A stretch of DNA of 63,104 nt from Bacillus sp. FJAT-49736 (GCF_018343615.1 NZ_JAGYPI010000001.1:1009846-1072949); one strand, 5' to 3'; positions 9,613-18,412 are shown, numbered from the stretch's first letter. Numbers and translations are program-made. The notes: generated by a model from the sequence alone, not told the origin.

Positions 9613-10746
9613 TTATCGTAAATTAGTGCCCCATACATTATTCGCGATATCAATGACATGCTTAATTTTATTCCATTGATCCTCTTCCGTTAATTTGTTT
9701 CCTTCTTCCGTACTGGCAAAACCGCATTGTGGGCTTAATGCTAAGTTTTCTAGAGGAATATATTGACTTGCTTCTTGAATTCTGTCCTTTACACGATCAG
9801 GATTTTCTAATTCCGGGAATTTAGAAGTAATAAGTCCCAAAACAACCGTCAGGTCGTCACGTTTAAAGCTTTTTAACGGTTCAAAATCTCCGGATCGATT
9901 ATCATCATATTCTAAGAAAAGACCATCTACATGTAAGTCAGCAAATATAGCATCAGATATTACATCATATCCGCCGCTTGTTATGTAAGTAGAACGGAAG
10001 TTTCCTCTGCAAATATGCATTGTAATCAACATATCAGCTGGTCTTTTGGAGATAGCTTCGTTTAAACAATTAACTCTCGATTGAATAATGTCTTGAACCT
10101 TCATATTGTGCTTTTCAACGACTGCTTGGATTCGGTCTTCTGAAACAAAATCTATCCATGAAGTATCGTCTAATTGCAGGTAACGGCACCCTGCATCATA
10201 GAAGGCTTGAATTGCTTTTTGATAGGCTACAACGGTATCATGATAGAACTCTTCAGTGTTTCCATCGTAATATTCATCACCTTGAATTCTTGTGAATAGC
10301 ATATTAGGGCTTGGAATAGAAAACTTAGCTACTTGGCTACCATCTCCATACTTTTCGATTGCTTGCTTTAAAAATTGGAAGTGTTCGAGCATATTATGCT
10401 GTTGGAAGTCTATTTTGCCAACGACCTTAATAGCATGATTTTTTGGTTTGTCTCCCTTGAAGTTATTAATATATTCCGCATCAAACAGCTCCACACCATC
10501 TAAACCAGCGAGAAAATCTAAGTGCCAATAGGAACGCCTAAATTCACCATCTGTAATAGATTTTAAGCCAACCTCTATTTCTTTTTGAACAAGCTTTTCA
10601 ATTTCGCGGTCTTCTACAGCTTTAAGCGTATTTTGATCGATTTCCCCGTTAAAATATGCCTTTCTTGCTTCTTTAATTGGTTCAGTTCTTAGAAAACTGC
10701 CTACATGGTCGGCTCTAAATGGAGCTTTTATTAATGTTTGTGCCAT
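9613..10746 (-). CDS. yxjG: MetE-like methyltransferase, YxjG/YxjH family
   Basis: A 377-residue single-domain relative of the C-terminal half of cobalamin-independent methionine synthase (UROD/MetE-like barrel). The Zn-site motifs are visible as TMHICRGN (His-x-Cys) and LSPQCGFAS (Cys near the C-terminus). An early FRADHVGSFLR motif is typical of YxjG/YxjH. The start is ATG 10746 after AGAAAGAAGGAA; an upstream in-frame extension is riboswitch RNA, not protein. It is controlled by the S-box directly upstream, which ties it to methionine/SAM supply. Its exact methyl donor is unproven in the family. Confidence 0.9.
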   Translation of the reverse strand: MAQTLIKAPFRADHVGSFLRTEPIKEARKAYFNGEIDQNTLKAVEDREIEKLVQKEIEVGLKSITDGEFRRSYWHLDFLAGLDGVELFDAEYINNFKGDKPKNHAIKVVGKIDFQQHNMLEHFQFLKQAIEKYGDGSQVAKFSIPSPNMLFTRIQGDEYYDGNTEEFYHDTVVAYQKAIQAFYDAGCRYLQLDDTSWIDFVSEDRIQAVVEKHNMKVQDIIQSRVNCLNEAISKRPADMLITMHICRGNFRSTYITSGGYDVISDAIFADLHVDGLFLEYDDNRSGDFEPLKSFKRDDLTVVLGLITSKFPELENPDRVKDRIQEASQYIPLENLALSPQCGFASTEEGNKLTEEDQWNKIKHVIDIANNVWGTNLR

Positions 10747-10770
10747 AAATATATTCCTTCTTTCTAGGTA

Positions 10771-10932
10771 AAATAAAAACCCTCTTCTTAAAAACAAGAA
10801 GAGGGATAAACTCCATAATGATGGATCTCTTCTTATCTTCAAGCAATTGCTACTGGAATTGGCACAGTACTTTAAAAAGTCTGCTGCCGAGGCTTCATAG
10901 GGCCAGTCCCTCCGCCTCTCTAGATAAGAATA
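10771..10932 (-). ncRNA. SAM-I (S-box) riboswitch with terminator
   Basis: Read on the minus strand, the aptamer (about 10930 to 10828) starts with CTTATC-TAGAGAGGCGGAG and continues GACTGGCCC-TATGAAGCC-TCGGCAGC. These are the conserved core blocks of the S-box. It closes with GATAAGAAGA, which pairs back to form P1. The expression platform is a 10-base terminator stem CCCTCTTCTT / AAGAAGAGGG followed by a T-run (10771-10805). Its 5' side shares AAGAAGAG with the P1 3' arm, allowing the usual antiterminator switch. High SAM should switch off the downstream MetE-like gene. Confidence 0.95.
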
Positions 10933-11062
10933 TTCAAAAATATTTAACTACTAGATAAATTACACCTGTTTCTCTAATCTGTCAATACCAAAATCTGTTT
11001 AAAAAAGGAAGTATGAACACAATGTCGAAATAGAATATAAAAAAACTCAAGGAGGAACAAAA

Positions 11063-11575
11063 GTGGCAAAGGTGATTTTAGTAAGGGGTAAAGCAGGAAC
11101 GGGAAAAACGACCTTGGCGAAATCTATAGGAAAAATACTCAACGTATTTGTTCTGCATAAGGATGATATTTATGATAGTGTGGCTGCATTTGTTCATCAT
11201 CATAACGATAGAAATCAAATATGCTTTGTCGCACTATACAAAATGCTCGCTTCATCACTGGAAAGCGGAGTGGATATAGTTATTGATTTTGGATTTAACC
11301 ATATTAGTGATGCAGAAAAATTAAAAACATGGGTAATGGAGCGAAAGGGAATATTGAAGTCTATTCAATGTTACTGCAATGAAGAAGCCTGGGAAGAACG
11401 ATTAAATAAAAGAAAGAAAAATCCTTTGCCTAACCAAATACTAAAGAATGTAGAAGAACTAAAGAAACATTATGCAAAAATGCAGGCGGGTGTTTTGGAT
11501 GAGGAGCTGGTAATTGATACAAATTTAAATGTGGAGGAATTAGTTAGCAGGGCAATCGAATATATTGAATATTAA
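11063..11575 (+). CDS. P-loop ATPase / nucleotide kinase-like protein
   Basis: A 170-residue AAA_33 / zeta-toxin-like P-loop kinase. Walker A GKAGTGKTT is at residues 9-17. A DIVIDFGF strand near residue 75 is the likely Walker B-like acidic site. An arginine-rich lid (EERLNKRKKNP) lies at about residues 113-123. The substrate cannot be told. The start is GTG 11063 after AAGGAGGAAC; there is no ATG near. It is a lone gene followed by a strong terminator shared with the convergent exporter gene. Confidence 0.75.
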   Translation: MAKVILVRGKAGTGKTTLAKSIGKILNVFVLHKDDIYDSVAAFVHHHNDRNQICFVALYKMLASSLESGVDIVIDFGFNHISDAEKLKTWVMERKGILKSIQCYCNEEAWEERLNKRKKNPLPNQILKNVEELKKHYAKMQAGVLDEELVIDTNLNVEELVSRAIEYIEY

Positions 11576-11613
11576 CCTTTGTAATATTGGATGTAATATC
11601 TTGAACAAATCAA

Positions 11614-11648
11614 AAAGTCGACTTCCAAACAATCTGGAAGTCGACTTT
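11614..11648. terminator. Bidirectional terminator
   Basis: A perfect 14-base stem AAAGTCGACTTCCA / TGGAAGTCGACTTT with a 7-base loop lies between convergent genes ending at 11575 and 11657. Confidence 0.85.
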
Positions 11649-11656
11649 CATGTAAA

Positions 11657-13165
11657 TTAAACTGTTTCAGGATTTAATTGTTTCTTTTCCTGCTGATCGA
11701 AATTCTGTGTAACTTTTTTGGTATCCACACGCTTAACGAATAGAGCTAAAATGAGGGCTACAATATTGATTCCCAATGCAACGTAGAAGGAATATTGAAT
11801 ACCTGCCAGTAAAGCCTTTTGCGTTAATAAATGCTCTGTAGCTTTATTCATAGTGGTTGGATCCACATGTGTCATTAAATTTTCGGCCTTTGTTTTAGTA
11901 ACAGAGTTCATGATCGTTACAAGAACAGCGGTACCAATAGAGCCAGAAACTTGTTGAGCCGTATTATTAATAGCTGTACCATGTGGATTTAATTGTGTTG
12001 GCAACTGATTTAAACCGTTTGTCATGATCGGCATCATTACCATCGACATACCAAACATACGAAGCGTATATACTAGAATAATATACGAGTGACTGGAATC
12101 TATTTGTAAGTTTGCTAACATATAAGTTGAAATAGCTGTAACCACTAGTCCTACTATTGCGAGAACTCGAGGACCAAATTTATCGAATAGTTTACCAGTT
12201 ATTGGTGACATAATCCCCATAATAATTGCACCAGGAAGCATCATTAGTCCTGAATCCAAAGGAGTAATACCACGAACTTTTTGCACATATGCTGGTGTTA
12301 AAATCATTCCGGAGAACATTGCAACTGCGTTAACAATGGCTATGATAGAAGATAGTGCAAACATTGGATATTTATATGCTCTTAAATCTAATAATGGTTC
12401 CTTCATTTTGAATTGGCGAATAACGAAGGTGATTAATGAAATACCCCCAACAATTAAAGAGGTTACCACGATAGAATCTGACCAGCCATCGGAGCTTGCA
12501 GAACTAAATCCGTATAATAATCCGCCGAAGCCAATGCAGGATAGCACTACGGAAAAATAATCCAATTTTGCATTTTTGTTTTGTACCATTACATTTTTAG
12601 ACTTCCAAATAGCTAGAATTAAGCTGATAACAGCTAATGGCAAAATCATTTTGAAAAGAAGACGCCAGTCATAATACTCTACAATATAACCTGATAAAGT
12701 AGGTCCGATAGCAGGGGCAGTAATCATAACTAATCCGAATACACCCATTGCTGCACCACGTTTTTCACGAGAGAAGCTTACAAGCATAATGTTCATTAAT
12801 AATGGACCCATTACGGAAGAACCTGCTGCTTGAATCATACGTCCGGCAAGTAAAACACCGAAATTAGGTGCGAAGGCAGCAGTTGCAGTTCCTAGCGTAA
12901 AAATTGCCATGGATGTTATAAATAAACTTCGATTCGTAAAGCGTGTTAATAAATACGCTGATGCTGGAACAAGCACACCGCTCACAAGCATATAGCCAGT
13001 TGCTAGCCACTGTACAGTTGAATAATCTTTAATTTTTAAGTCAACCATAATAGTTGGAAGGGCCACATTTAATAGCGAGTTATTGAGAAAGGATACAAAT
13101 GCTCCAATAAATAAAATCGCAAGCATTAAATATGGTGGTTTTTTCTGTTGTATTGCTGAATCCAT
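11657..13165 (-). CDS. DHA2-family multidrug efflux transporter (LmrB/EmrB-like)
   Basis: A 502-residue MFS drug:H+ antiporter with about 14 predicted membrane segments. The N-terminal signature is FVSFLNNSLLNVALPTIMVDL and QWLATGYMLVSGVLVP. Motif C-like PAIGPTLSGYI in TM5 marks the antiporter class. It is close in pattern to B. subtilis LmrB (lincomycin/puromycin resistance). The start is ATG 13165 after AAGGAGATAATAAATT. It is the last gene of a minus-strand tetR / microprotein / exporter operon, so induction by drug binding to the TetR protein is expected. Real substrates are unknown. Confidence 0.92.
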   Translation of the reverse strand: MDSAIQQKKPPYLMLAILFIGAFVSFLNNSLLNVALPTIMVDLKIKDYSTVQWLATGYMLVSGVLVPASAYLLTRFTNRSLFITSMAIFTLGTATAAFAPNFGVLLAGRMIQAAGSSVMGPLLMNIMLVSFSREKRGAAMGVFGLVMITAPAIGPTLSGYIVEYYDWRLLFKMILPLAVISLILAIWKSKNVMVQNKNAKLDYFSVVLSCIGFGGLLYGFSSASSDGWSDSIVVTSLIVGGISLITFVIRQFKMKEPLLDLRAYKYPMFALSSIIAIVNAVAMFSGMILTPAYVQKVRGITPLDSGLMMLPGAIIMGIMSPITGKLFDKFGPRVLAIVGLVVTAISTYMLANLQIDSSHSYIILVYTLRMFGMSMVMMPIMTNGLNQLPTQLNPHGTAINNTAQQVSGSIGTAVLVTIMNSVTKTKAENLMTHVDPTTMNKATEHLLTQKALLAGIQYSFYVALGINIVALILALFVKRVDTKKVTQNFDQQEKKQLNPETV

Positions 13166-13180
13166 AAATTTATTATCTCC

Positions 13181-13336
13181 TTATTGTATAAAATTCATTA
13201 GGTGATTAAACGTTTTATTATGTTCTTTGATTTTAGGACGAATGCAAATTTGTGCATTTATACCTTGTTTTTGAAGCTTTTTTACAAGCTTATGCAATTG
13301 ATTATTTTTGTTTTTATTCCCATCAAGAAGCTCCAT
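13181..13336 (-). CDS. 51-residue protein coupled to tetR
   Basis: This ORF starts at ATG 13336, whose A is also the last base of the tetR TAA (TAATG overlap), behind AAGGATG inside tetR. It ends 15 bases before the exporter start. The product is basic (about 14 Lys/Arg plus 3 His), with LHKLVKKLQKQGINAQICI resembling one amphipathic helix, and has no membrane segment. Overlap and spacing argue for translation by coupling. No family recognised. It could be a real microprotein or a leader that couples the tetR and exporter reading frames. Confidence 0.5.
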   Translation of the reverse strand: MELLDGNKNKNNQLHKLVKKLQKQGINAQICIRPKIKEHNKTFNHLMNFIQ

Positions 13337-13956
13337 TATTGTTCATCCTTATGAAAACCTCTTTTTAGTAGCTGAATTTGCTCAATGAATTCATTTAAAG
13401 CATCTTCTTCAGATAAATCTTTCACAAACATATGAACCAAATTATGATTAGTAATTGCCATCATCATTTTTAATATATATCGAAGTTCATGCTCGTTCTG
13501 GATATTTAAATTGTTAGTATTAATTAATTTTATCGTATTTAACAATTGATTTTTCTTATTTTCTTCATAAACATTATTCGTTAGTGTATTTTCTAGCTTA
13601 TAATTCATATTTGAGAATGCATTTTGAAAAAAGCTCTTGTTATCAGGATCTCTAAAATCCTGAATCATACAATGAAAGCACTCAATAAGGGTTTCAAATA
13701 AATCTCCGTTTTTTTTCTCCAAAATCGATAGAAAACGCTCGTGATTTTTTTGTCCCAATTCGTTTAATAAATAATAGTACAAATCCTCCTTATCCTCGAA
13801 ATATTGATAAAAACTGCCTCTAGGTATTTTTGCATCCTTAATAATATTGGAAATGGATGCTGCATGTAATGGTACACGGGAAAATTCCTTTTTAGCAGCT
13901 TGAATTAACGTTTCTTGTTTTTCCTTCGCTAAATGAAAAAATGTTTGCTTTGGCAT
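13336..13956 (-). CDS. TetR/AcrR-family repressor of the adjacent exporter
   Basis: A 206-residue regulator. The N-terminal helix-turn-helix covers about residues 10-55, with the TetR signature AASISNIIKDAKIPRGSFYQYFEDKEDLYYY. The C-terminal ligand and dimer domain is all-helical and not conserved. It is first in the operon with the 51-codon ORF and DHA2 exporter. Three copies of TGAC[AG]-N3-TGTCA lie directly upstream (13981-14060) and are the likely autoregulatory operators. The layout resembles lmrA-lmrB of B. subtilis, but the operator sequence differs. The inducer is unknown. Confidence 0.9.
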   Translation of the reverse strand: MPKQTFFHLAKEKQETLIQAAKKEFSRVPLHAASISNIIKDAKIPRGSFYQYFEDKEDLYYYLLNELGQKNHERFLSILEKKNGDLFETLIECFHCMIQDFRDPDNKSFFQNAFSNMNYKLENTLTNNVYEENKKNQLLNTIKLINTNNLNIQNEHELRYILKMMMAITNHNLVHMFVKDLSEEDALNEFIEQIQLLKRGFHKDEQ

Positions 13957-13980
13957 AACTATCCTCCGTTACTAGGAATA

Positions 13981-14060
13981 TGACAATGTGTCATAATAGC
14001 GATATTCAAATTATATGTGACACGATGTCATATGTCAACGATAAAAATGACGCTGTGTCA
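13981..14060. promoter_or_regulatory. Three TetR-type operator palindromes
   Basis: 13-base palindromes lie at 13981-13993 (TGACAATGTGTCA), 14018-14030 (TGACACGATGTCA) and 14048-14060 (TGACGCTGTGTCA). Spacings are 37 and 30 bases. Their position just before tetR and their identical half-sites make them the likely sites of that repressor. Confidence 0.75.
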
Positions 14061-14208
14061 TATTTGTTATTTTACAAATTGAAGGAATTTAGGAAACAAT
14101 TATCGAAAAAAAGAAGTATATAGAGGAGTTCTAAGTAACCTCGGGTGAAATGTGGAATATATTAAGGAAAAAAATAAATTACAAAGATCTAGATTGCGAT
14201 CTTTTATT

Positions 14209-14393
14209 ATGCGGACAGAGAATCCGTTATATTAATTACATTACCATCATTTAATGTATAAGAGGACACTGGTATCCCTTATATATGAAAAAACGTAAGA
14301 AAATCACCGTGTTTTATCAAAAAAACGAATCGTGAGTCCTCTATTATTAGAAAATTGGCTGTTTTGTTAGGAATAACGGAACGGATGTCCTCC
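14209..14393. repeat. Dispersed GGACA/TGTCC element, copy B
   Basis: Units GCGGACAGAGAATCCGTTAT, GAGGACACTGGTATCCCTTAT, CGTGAGTCCTC and ATAACGGAACGGATGTCCTC lie in alternating orientation. The first and last could pair over about 170 bases. Otherwise this intergenic stretch (13957-14420) holds only the TetR operators. Confidence 0.6.
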
Positions 14394-14420
14394 ATTCTCA
14401 TCATTCTTCATTAATATGGA

Positions 14421-14573
14421 CTACCTATGCAAACACATAATAATCTCATGAATATCATGATCAAAACGGATTCTTGTATGTTTAGACTCTACGCGTTCAA
14501 ATTCGTCCATAATATTTTTAGATTTTGTTGCCGAAAACTTGCTGATGAAATCAGAATAAATGAAAAAGAACAT
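14421..14573 (-). CDS. Hypothetical 50-residue protein
   Basis: A short ORF starting at ATG 14573, seven bases after a strong GGAGGAA. The N-terminus is hydrophobic (MFFFIYSDFI) and the remainder polar with several His/Arg. A longer frame to 14618 exists, but the ribosome site favours 14573. It lies isolated between a repeat and a divergent gene. No family recognised. The good ribosome site is the main support. Confidence 0.4.
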   Translation of the reverse strand: MFFFIYSDFISKFSATKSKNIMDEFERVESKHTRIRFDHDIHEIIMCLHR

Positions 14574-14719
14574 TGTGAATTCCTCCATACTTAAGTATTG
14601 GTATTTACATAAGATCATTTTATAAGCAAAATTTTAAGTTCCGGTTAAGCTGATGTAAAAACAATATATAGTTATGAACCTTTTAAATGATTAAATATTT
14701 GATAGGAGTGAGGTCCAGA

Positions 14720-15241
14720 ATGAAGAGGTATTCATGGATACTAGTATGGGTACTAATTTTGGGGTTTGTTAGTATACTAGTGATGAAATTATATAATGAA
14801 CATAATCCTGAAGAACCTAAAGTAACCATTAAAGCACATATCACGAAGCTTACCTCTAATGAATATTCAGCCTTCAAAACCTATGACATTAAGAATCCCA
14901 ATAGAATTGACTTTCGAAAGTTTACGTTAATCGTAGATATGAAACATTCGCATAAAATCATCTCTCGAAAGATTAATGTTCCAAGTAATACGGAACTTGA
15001 AAAAATAATCGAAGCGAATAATGGAGCAAGAGTTTTAAAGATGACTAACGGCTGGCAAGATAACAAAGAAGAAAATTTTGCTAATTATAATTACAAGATT
15101 TTCTTATATTGCAAAGGCTTCAATGAAGAAGAAATAAAAAAATCATTCCACTCGGCTTATATCAATGTCTCATGGGTTACAAAAGATGGAAAATCAACTG
15201 TTAAAAAATATGCTTTAAGTGATTTAATTACATTTGATTAA
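14720..15241 (+). CDS. Membrane-anchored extracellular protein, hypothetical
   Basis: 173 residues with an N-terminal signal anchor (about residues 5-23, WILVWVLILGFVSILVM) and a soluble outer domain of about 145 residues rich in Lys/Asn with alternating beta-type patterns. There is no lipobox Cys and no recognised domain. The ATG at 14720 follows GGAGTGAGG; an upstream in-frame ATG at 14687 lacks a ribosome site. It opens the accessory stretch of small genes that reaches to about 19.8 kb. Confidence 0.6.
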   Translation: MKRYSWILVWVLILGFVSILVMKLYNEHNPEEPKVTIKAHITKLTSNEYSAFKTYDIKNPNRIDFRKFTLIVDMKHSHKIISRKINVPSNTELEKIIEANNGARVLKMTNGWQDNKEENFANYNYKIFLYCKGFNEEEIKKSFHSAYINVSWVTKDGKSTVKKYALSDLITFD

Positions 15242-15345
15242 AGATTTCTAACTGCATTAGAACATCTTTAGAAAATTCTATAACTTGCACTTTCTACCTC
15301 TTTAAAACATATGAATGAAAAAATGAAGCAAGGGGGAAGGGAAAG

Positions 15346-15591
15346 ATGGGTGAAATAGACAAAAGGAACAAGCTTAGCGAAGAACCGTTTTCCTATAATA
15401 TCACGAAAAGCGGAACAGTAATTATTTATTATAAAAAGAAACAAATTAAAATGTTAAAAGGTAAAGAGGCTGAAAGATTAATAGCTAATATTATTGCTGC
15501 AAAAGATAATACAGTTCAGGTACAACTTTTGCTTGCCAAAATAACCGGAAACTTTAAACGTGGTAATGTGAAGTTGAATAAGAAGGAATAG
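15346..15591 (+). CDS. Small hypothetical protein
   Basis: 81 residues, highly basic (about 19 Lys/Arg), without membrane segment. The central part SGTVIIYYKKKQIKMLKGKEAERLIANI looks like two beta strands followed by a helix, and it ends in a Lys-rich tail. The start ATG 15346 follows AAGGGGGAAGGG. Similar small Lys-rich proteins occur in Bacillus genomes, but I cannot name a family. It sits 44 bases before fosB and could be co-transcribed. Confidence 0.6.
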   Translation: MGEIDKRNKLSEEPFSYNITKSGTVIIYYKKKQIKMLKGKEAERLIANIIAAKDNTVQVQLLLAKITGNFKRGNVKLNKKE

Positions 15592-15634
15592 CTTGGATTT
15601 TCTTTCTCTATAATAAAAACTTGGAGTTGAAACA

Positions 15635-16057
15635 ATGAAAGTGAAGGGTTTAAATCATTTATTATTTTCTGTATCCAATTTGGAGGAATCTATAGAGTTT
15701 TATGAAAAAGTTTTTGATGCTAAGTTATTAGTGAAGGGGAGAAGTACTGCCTATTTTGATTTAAACGGTATGTGGTTAGCTTTAAATGAAGAAAAAGAGA
15801 TTCCACGTAATGAAATTTATCAATCGTATACACATATTGCCTTTTCCATTGAAGAATCAGAATTTGACATATTCTACAGTAAGCTAAAGGAATTGGAAGT
15901 AAATATAGTGCCTGGACGTTTGAGAGATGAAAGGGATAAGAAGTCTATTTACTTTACTGACCCAGATGGGCATAAGTTCGAATTCCATACAGGTACATTA
16001 CAGGATAGACTTGAATACTACAGAAACGAAAAGAAGCACATGGAGTTTTATGATTAA
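15635..16057 (+). CDS. fosB: Metallothiol transferase FosB (fosfomycin resistance)
   Basis: A 140-residue VOC-fold enzyme that adds a thiol (bacillithiol) to fosfomycin using a divalent metal. Metal ligands are visible as His8 (GLNHLLF), His67 (SYTHIAF) and Glu116 (HKFEFHTG). Family signatures [20 protein letters not shown] and [20 protein letters not shown] are intact and the length is normal. The Cys present after the first His in some FosB proteins is Leu here. The start is ATG 15635. It is a chromosomal copy in Bacillaceae style, not flanked by mobile elements. It is followed closely by the DUF3977 gene. Confidence 0.93.
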   Translation: MKVKGLNHLLFSVSNLEESIEFYEKVFDAKLLVKGRSTAYFDLNGMWLALNEEKEIPRNEIYQSYTHIAFSIEESEFDIFYSKLKELEVNIVPGRLRDERDKKSIYFTDPDGHKFEFHTGTLQDRLEYYRNEKKHMEFYD

Positions 16058-16094
16058 AAGCAGAATTAATAGATTATATTCTAGGAGAGTAATC

Positions 16095-16334
16095 GTGCGA
16101 TACATAGAGTTTGGTTTAGGAAATACATGGCTGGTTAGAACGGAAACGGAGTTGGAGGATGGCACAGAGTACGAAGAGAAAGGTATTAAAGGACCGATTC
16201 ATTTTCATTCTGCCTATATAAGAATTTGGTTGGGTAAAACAGTTTTCATTTTAGATCTCAAAGAGGGAATGAAGTGGGCAAAGAAGGAGAAGAAGAAAAT
16301 AAAATTTATAGTAGGGATTGTAAGTAAAAGCTAA
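16095..16334 (+). CDS. DUF3977 family protein
   Basis: 79 residues beginning YIEFGLGNTWLVRTETELEDGTEYE and continuing with GPIHFHSAYIRIWLGKTVFILD, the pattern I associate with DUF3977 of Bacillus. Function unknown; it is a compact beta-rich protein with a basic C-terminus. The start is GTG 16095 after TAGGAGAG; the longer open frame back to 15927 overlaps fosB and is not needed. It lies 37 bases after fosB. Confidence 0.75.
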   Translation: MRYIEFGLGNTWLVRTETELEDGTEYEEKGIKGPIHFHSAYIRIWLGKTVFILDLKEGMKWAKKEKKKIKFIVGIVSKS

Positions 16335-16358
16335 ATTAGAACGGTAGAGGTATTTTTC

Positions 16359-16922
16359 ATGGGGAAAATTTTGATAAGAAGACCTAATCATAACGATATA
16401 GAGGAACTCCATAGCTTTTTTACTAAAGTAATAAAAGATACTTTTGCAAAGGAAGGTATCTCGGAATTAGTGGACGATATGGAAGAGGAGATTGCCAGCA
16501 AGAAAAGCTATTTAGATGAAGATCTACAAAGCAATGGAGAGAAGCGATATTTTTTAGTGGCTCACGATGCAGAATGCACAAAAATAATCGGCACAATTGA
16601 GTATGGACCTTCGAGTGAACTAATACAAAACTGCACTAATGGAGCTCTGAAGGATAGTTATGAGATTGGTACCGTATTTGTGGATCCAGACCATCAGAAA
16701 CGCGGGATTGGGACGTTGCTATTAAATGTCATGCTAATTACTCTGGAAGCAAAGGGTATTAAAGAATTTTGCCTTGATAGTGGATATGGAATTGCACAAA
16801 AGGTTTGGAAAGAGAAATTGGGAAAACCTGATTATTGTTTGAAGGATTATTGGGGTGAGGGATCGGATCATATGATTTGGAAAAGAGGAACGAAAGATAT
16901 ACCTATTTTGTTTAATAGATAA
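16359..16922 (+). CDS. GNAT-family N-acetyltransferase
   Basis: A 187-residue single GNAT domain. Beta-4 EIGTVFVDPDHQ is followed by the acetyl-CoA pyrophosphate loop KRGIGTLLLN (about residues 111-120). The C-terminus has YGIAQKVWKEKLGKPDYCLKDYWG, a large-aromatic end typical of small-molecule acetyltransferases. Substrate unknown. It starts at ATG 16359, 24 bases after the DUF3977 stop, and is followed 10 bases later by the kinase-like gene, so one transcript is likely. Confidence 0.85.
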   Translation: MGKILIRRPNHNDIEELHSFFTKVIKDTFAKEGISELVDDMEEEIASKKSYLDEDLQSNGEKRYFLVAHDAECTKIIGTIEYGPSSELIQNCTNGALKDSYEIGTVFVDPDHQKRGIGTLLLNVMLITLEAKGIKEFCLDSGYGIAQKVWKEKLGKPDYCLKDYWGEGSDHMIWKRGTKDIPILFNR

Positions 16923-16932
16923 GGGGGATTAT

Positions 16933-17811
16933 ATGGGTACAAACAATTATGAAATGGATAAGGTTATGTTTCGATTAAAAGAAAATCATGATTTTGAATG
17001 GCTTCAGGATCTGGGAGAAGTGTTTTGTGTATTTGATGAACAGGACTCAGGAAATATTGCTTTCGGTGTAGAAAAAGATGGAGTTAAGAAATTTGTTAAA
17101 TATGCCGGGGCCAAGACATTGGAGTATTCCGGTAATCCGGAAGATGCAATAGCGAGATTAAAGGAATCCGTTTTCTTATATAAGGACTTAGAACATCCGA
17201 ATTTAATCAAGATAGATAGATATTTTGAAATAAAGAATGGCTTTGCTATTATATTCGATTGGTTTGATGGTGAATGCCTTCATTCTCATTGGTCCTTTCC
17301 ACCACCGAAAAAATATACTCACCCTGATTCACCTTTTTACCGTTATAAGCAATTACCGATCGAATTAAGATTAGCCTCTATAAATAATATATTGGAGTTT
17401 CATGTTTTTATAGAAAAAAAGAATTATGTTGCAATTGATTTTTATGACGGAAGCATCCTGTACGATTTTAAAAATAACATAACCAAGATTTGTGACATAG
17501 ATTTTTACAAGAAAAAGCCGTTTGCCAACACAATGGGGCGCCTCTGGGGCTCTTCCAGATTCATGTCTCCGGAAGAATTTGAGCTTGGAGCCGAGATAGA
17601 TGAGCGCACAAACGTCTACAATATGGGGGCCACCGCATTTGTTCTTCTAGGAGGAGAGAGTAATCGTTCCTTCGAGAAATGGGATGCCAGTCGGGAGCTG
17701 TATGAGGTAGCATGGAAGGCTGTTGAGCAAGATAGGATGAAGAGATTTTCCTCTGTTGAGGAGTTTTATGCTGCATGGAATGCTGCGTTGAATAAAAGAA
17801 AAGAAGGATGA
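16933..17811 (+). CDS. Degenerate protein kinase-like protein
   Basis: 292 residues with a eukaryotic-like protein kinase fold. A Lys in KKFVKYAG (near residue 54) fits the beta-3 Lys, and EHPNLIKI and FAIIFDWFDGECL are typical N-lobe/hinge pieces. The catalytic loop reads VAIDFYDGSILYD and the DFG region CDIDFYKK. MSPEEF and DERTNVYNMGATAFVLL fit the activation segment and helix F. The glycine loop is not recognisable, and His-Arg of HRD and the usual Asn are replaced. It may be weakly active or a pseudokinase. The start ATG 16933 follows AAGGGGGATTAT. Soluble, with no PASTA domains. Confidence 0.7.
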   Translation: MGTNNYEMDKVMFRLKENHDFEWLQDLGEVFCVFDEQDSGNIAFGVEKDGVKKFVKYAGAKTLEYSGNPEDAIARLKESVFLYKDLEHPNLIKIDRYFEIKNGFAIIFDWFDGECLHSHWSFPPPKKYTHPDSPFYRYKQLPIELRLASINNILEFHVFIEKKNYVAIDFYDGSILYDFKNNITKICDIDFYKKKPFANTMGRLWGSSRFMSPEEFELGAEIDERTNVYNMGATAFVLLGGESNRSFEKWDASRELYEVAWKAVEQDRMKRFSSVEEFYAAWNAALNKRKEG

Positions 17812-17885
17812 CAAATTTCAAGTGTTTATAGCAAATACTTCAATATCAAAATCTATGCGAAAATTTTTATATTAGGGGATGCCTC

Positions 17886-18392
17886 GTGAAAAAAATTATG
17901 ATCATTGGTTCCGGAGGAGCCGGCAAATCCACATTGGCAAGGCAGCTGGGAGAAAAGATAAATATAGATGTTTTTCACTTGGATAAGCTCTTTTGGAAAC
18001 CTAATTGGACAGGTGTTCCTAAAGAGGAGCAAAAGAAAATTCAAAAGGAATTAGTAAAAAAAGAAGAGTGGATAATGGATGGAAACTATAGCGGTACAAT
18101 GGATATAAGACTAAACGAAGCTGATACAATTGTCTTTTTGGATATTCATAGAACCACATGTATCTTTCGTGCTTTTAAAAGAATAGTGAAATATAGAAAA
18201 AAAACAAGGCCGGATATGGGAGAAGGTTGCCCAGAAAGGTTTGACTGGCAATTTTTCAAATGGATCTGGGAATACCCTGAAAACAAAAGACCTCAGATTT
18301 TAAAAAGACTTCATCTCCTGTCTGGGTATAAAGAAATAATTATATTAAAATCACGGAAGGAAATTGAGCAATTTTTAAGCCAAACAAAATAA
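17886..18392 (+). CDS. FlaR-type P-loop kinase ('DNA topology modulation protein')
   Basis: A 168-residue adenylate-kinase-like P-loop protein. Walker A GSGGAGKSTLAR is at residues 8-19. The FlaR signature follows: HLDKLFWKPNW, EEWIMDGNYSGTMDIRL, ADTIVFLDI and KTRPDMGEGCPERFDWQFFKWIW. The family carries an old name from DNA-supercoiling work, but the fold indicates a nucleotide or small-molecule kinase. The start is GTG 17886 behind TTAGGGGATG. It follows the kinase-like gene by 74 bases. Confidence 0.85.
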   Translation: MKKIMIIGSGGAGKSTLARQLGEKINIDVFHLDKLFWKPNWTGVPKEEQKKIQKELVKKEEWIMDGNYSGTMDIRLNEADTIVFLDIHRTTCIFRAFKRIVKYRKKTRPDMGEGCPERFDWQFFKWIWEYPENKRPQILKRLHLLSGYKEIIILKSRKEIEQFLSQTK

Positions 18393-18412
18393 TTTCTGTA
18401 TGAAGCAGTTTC

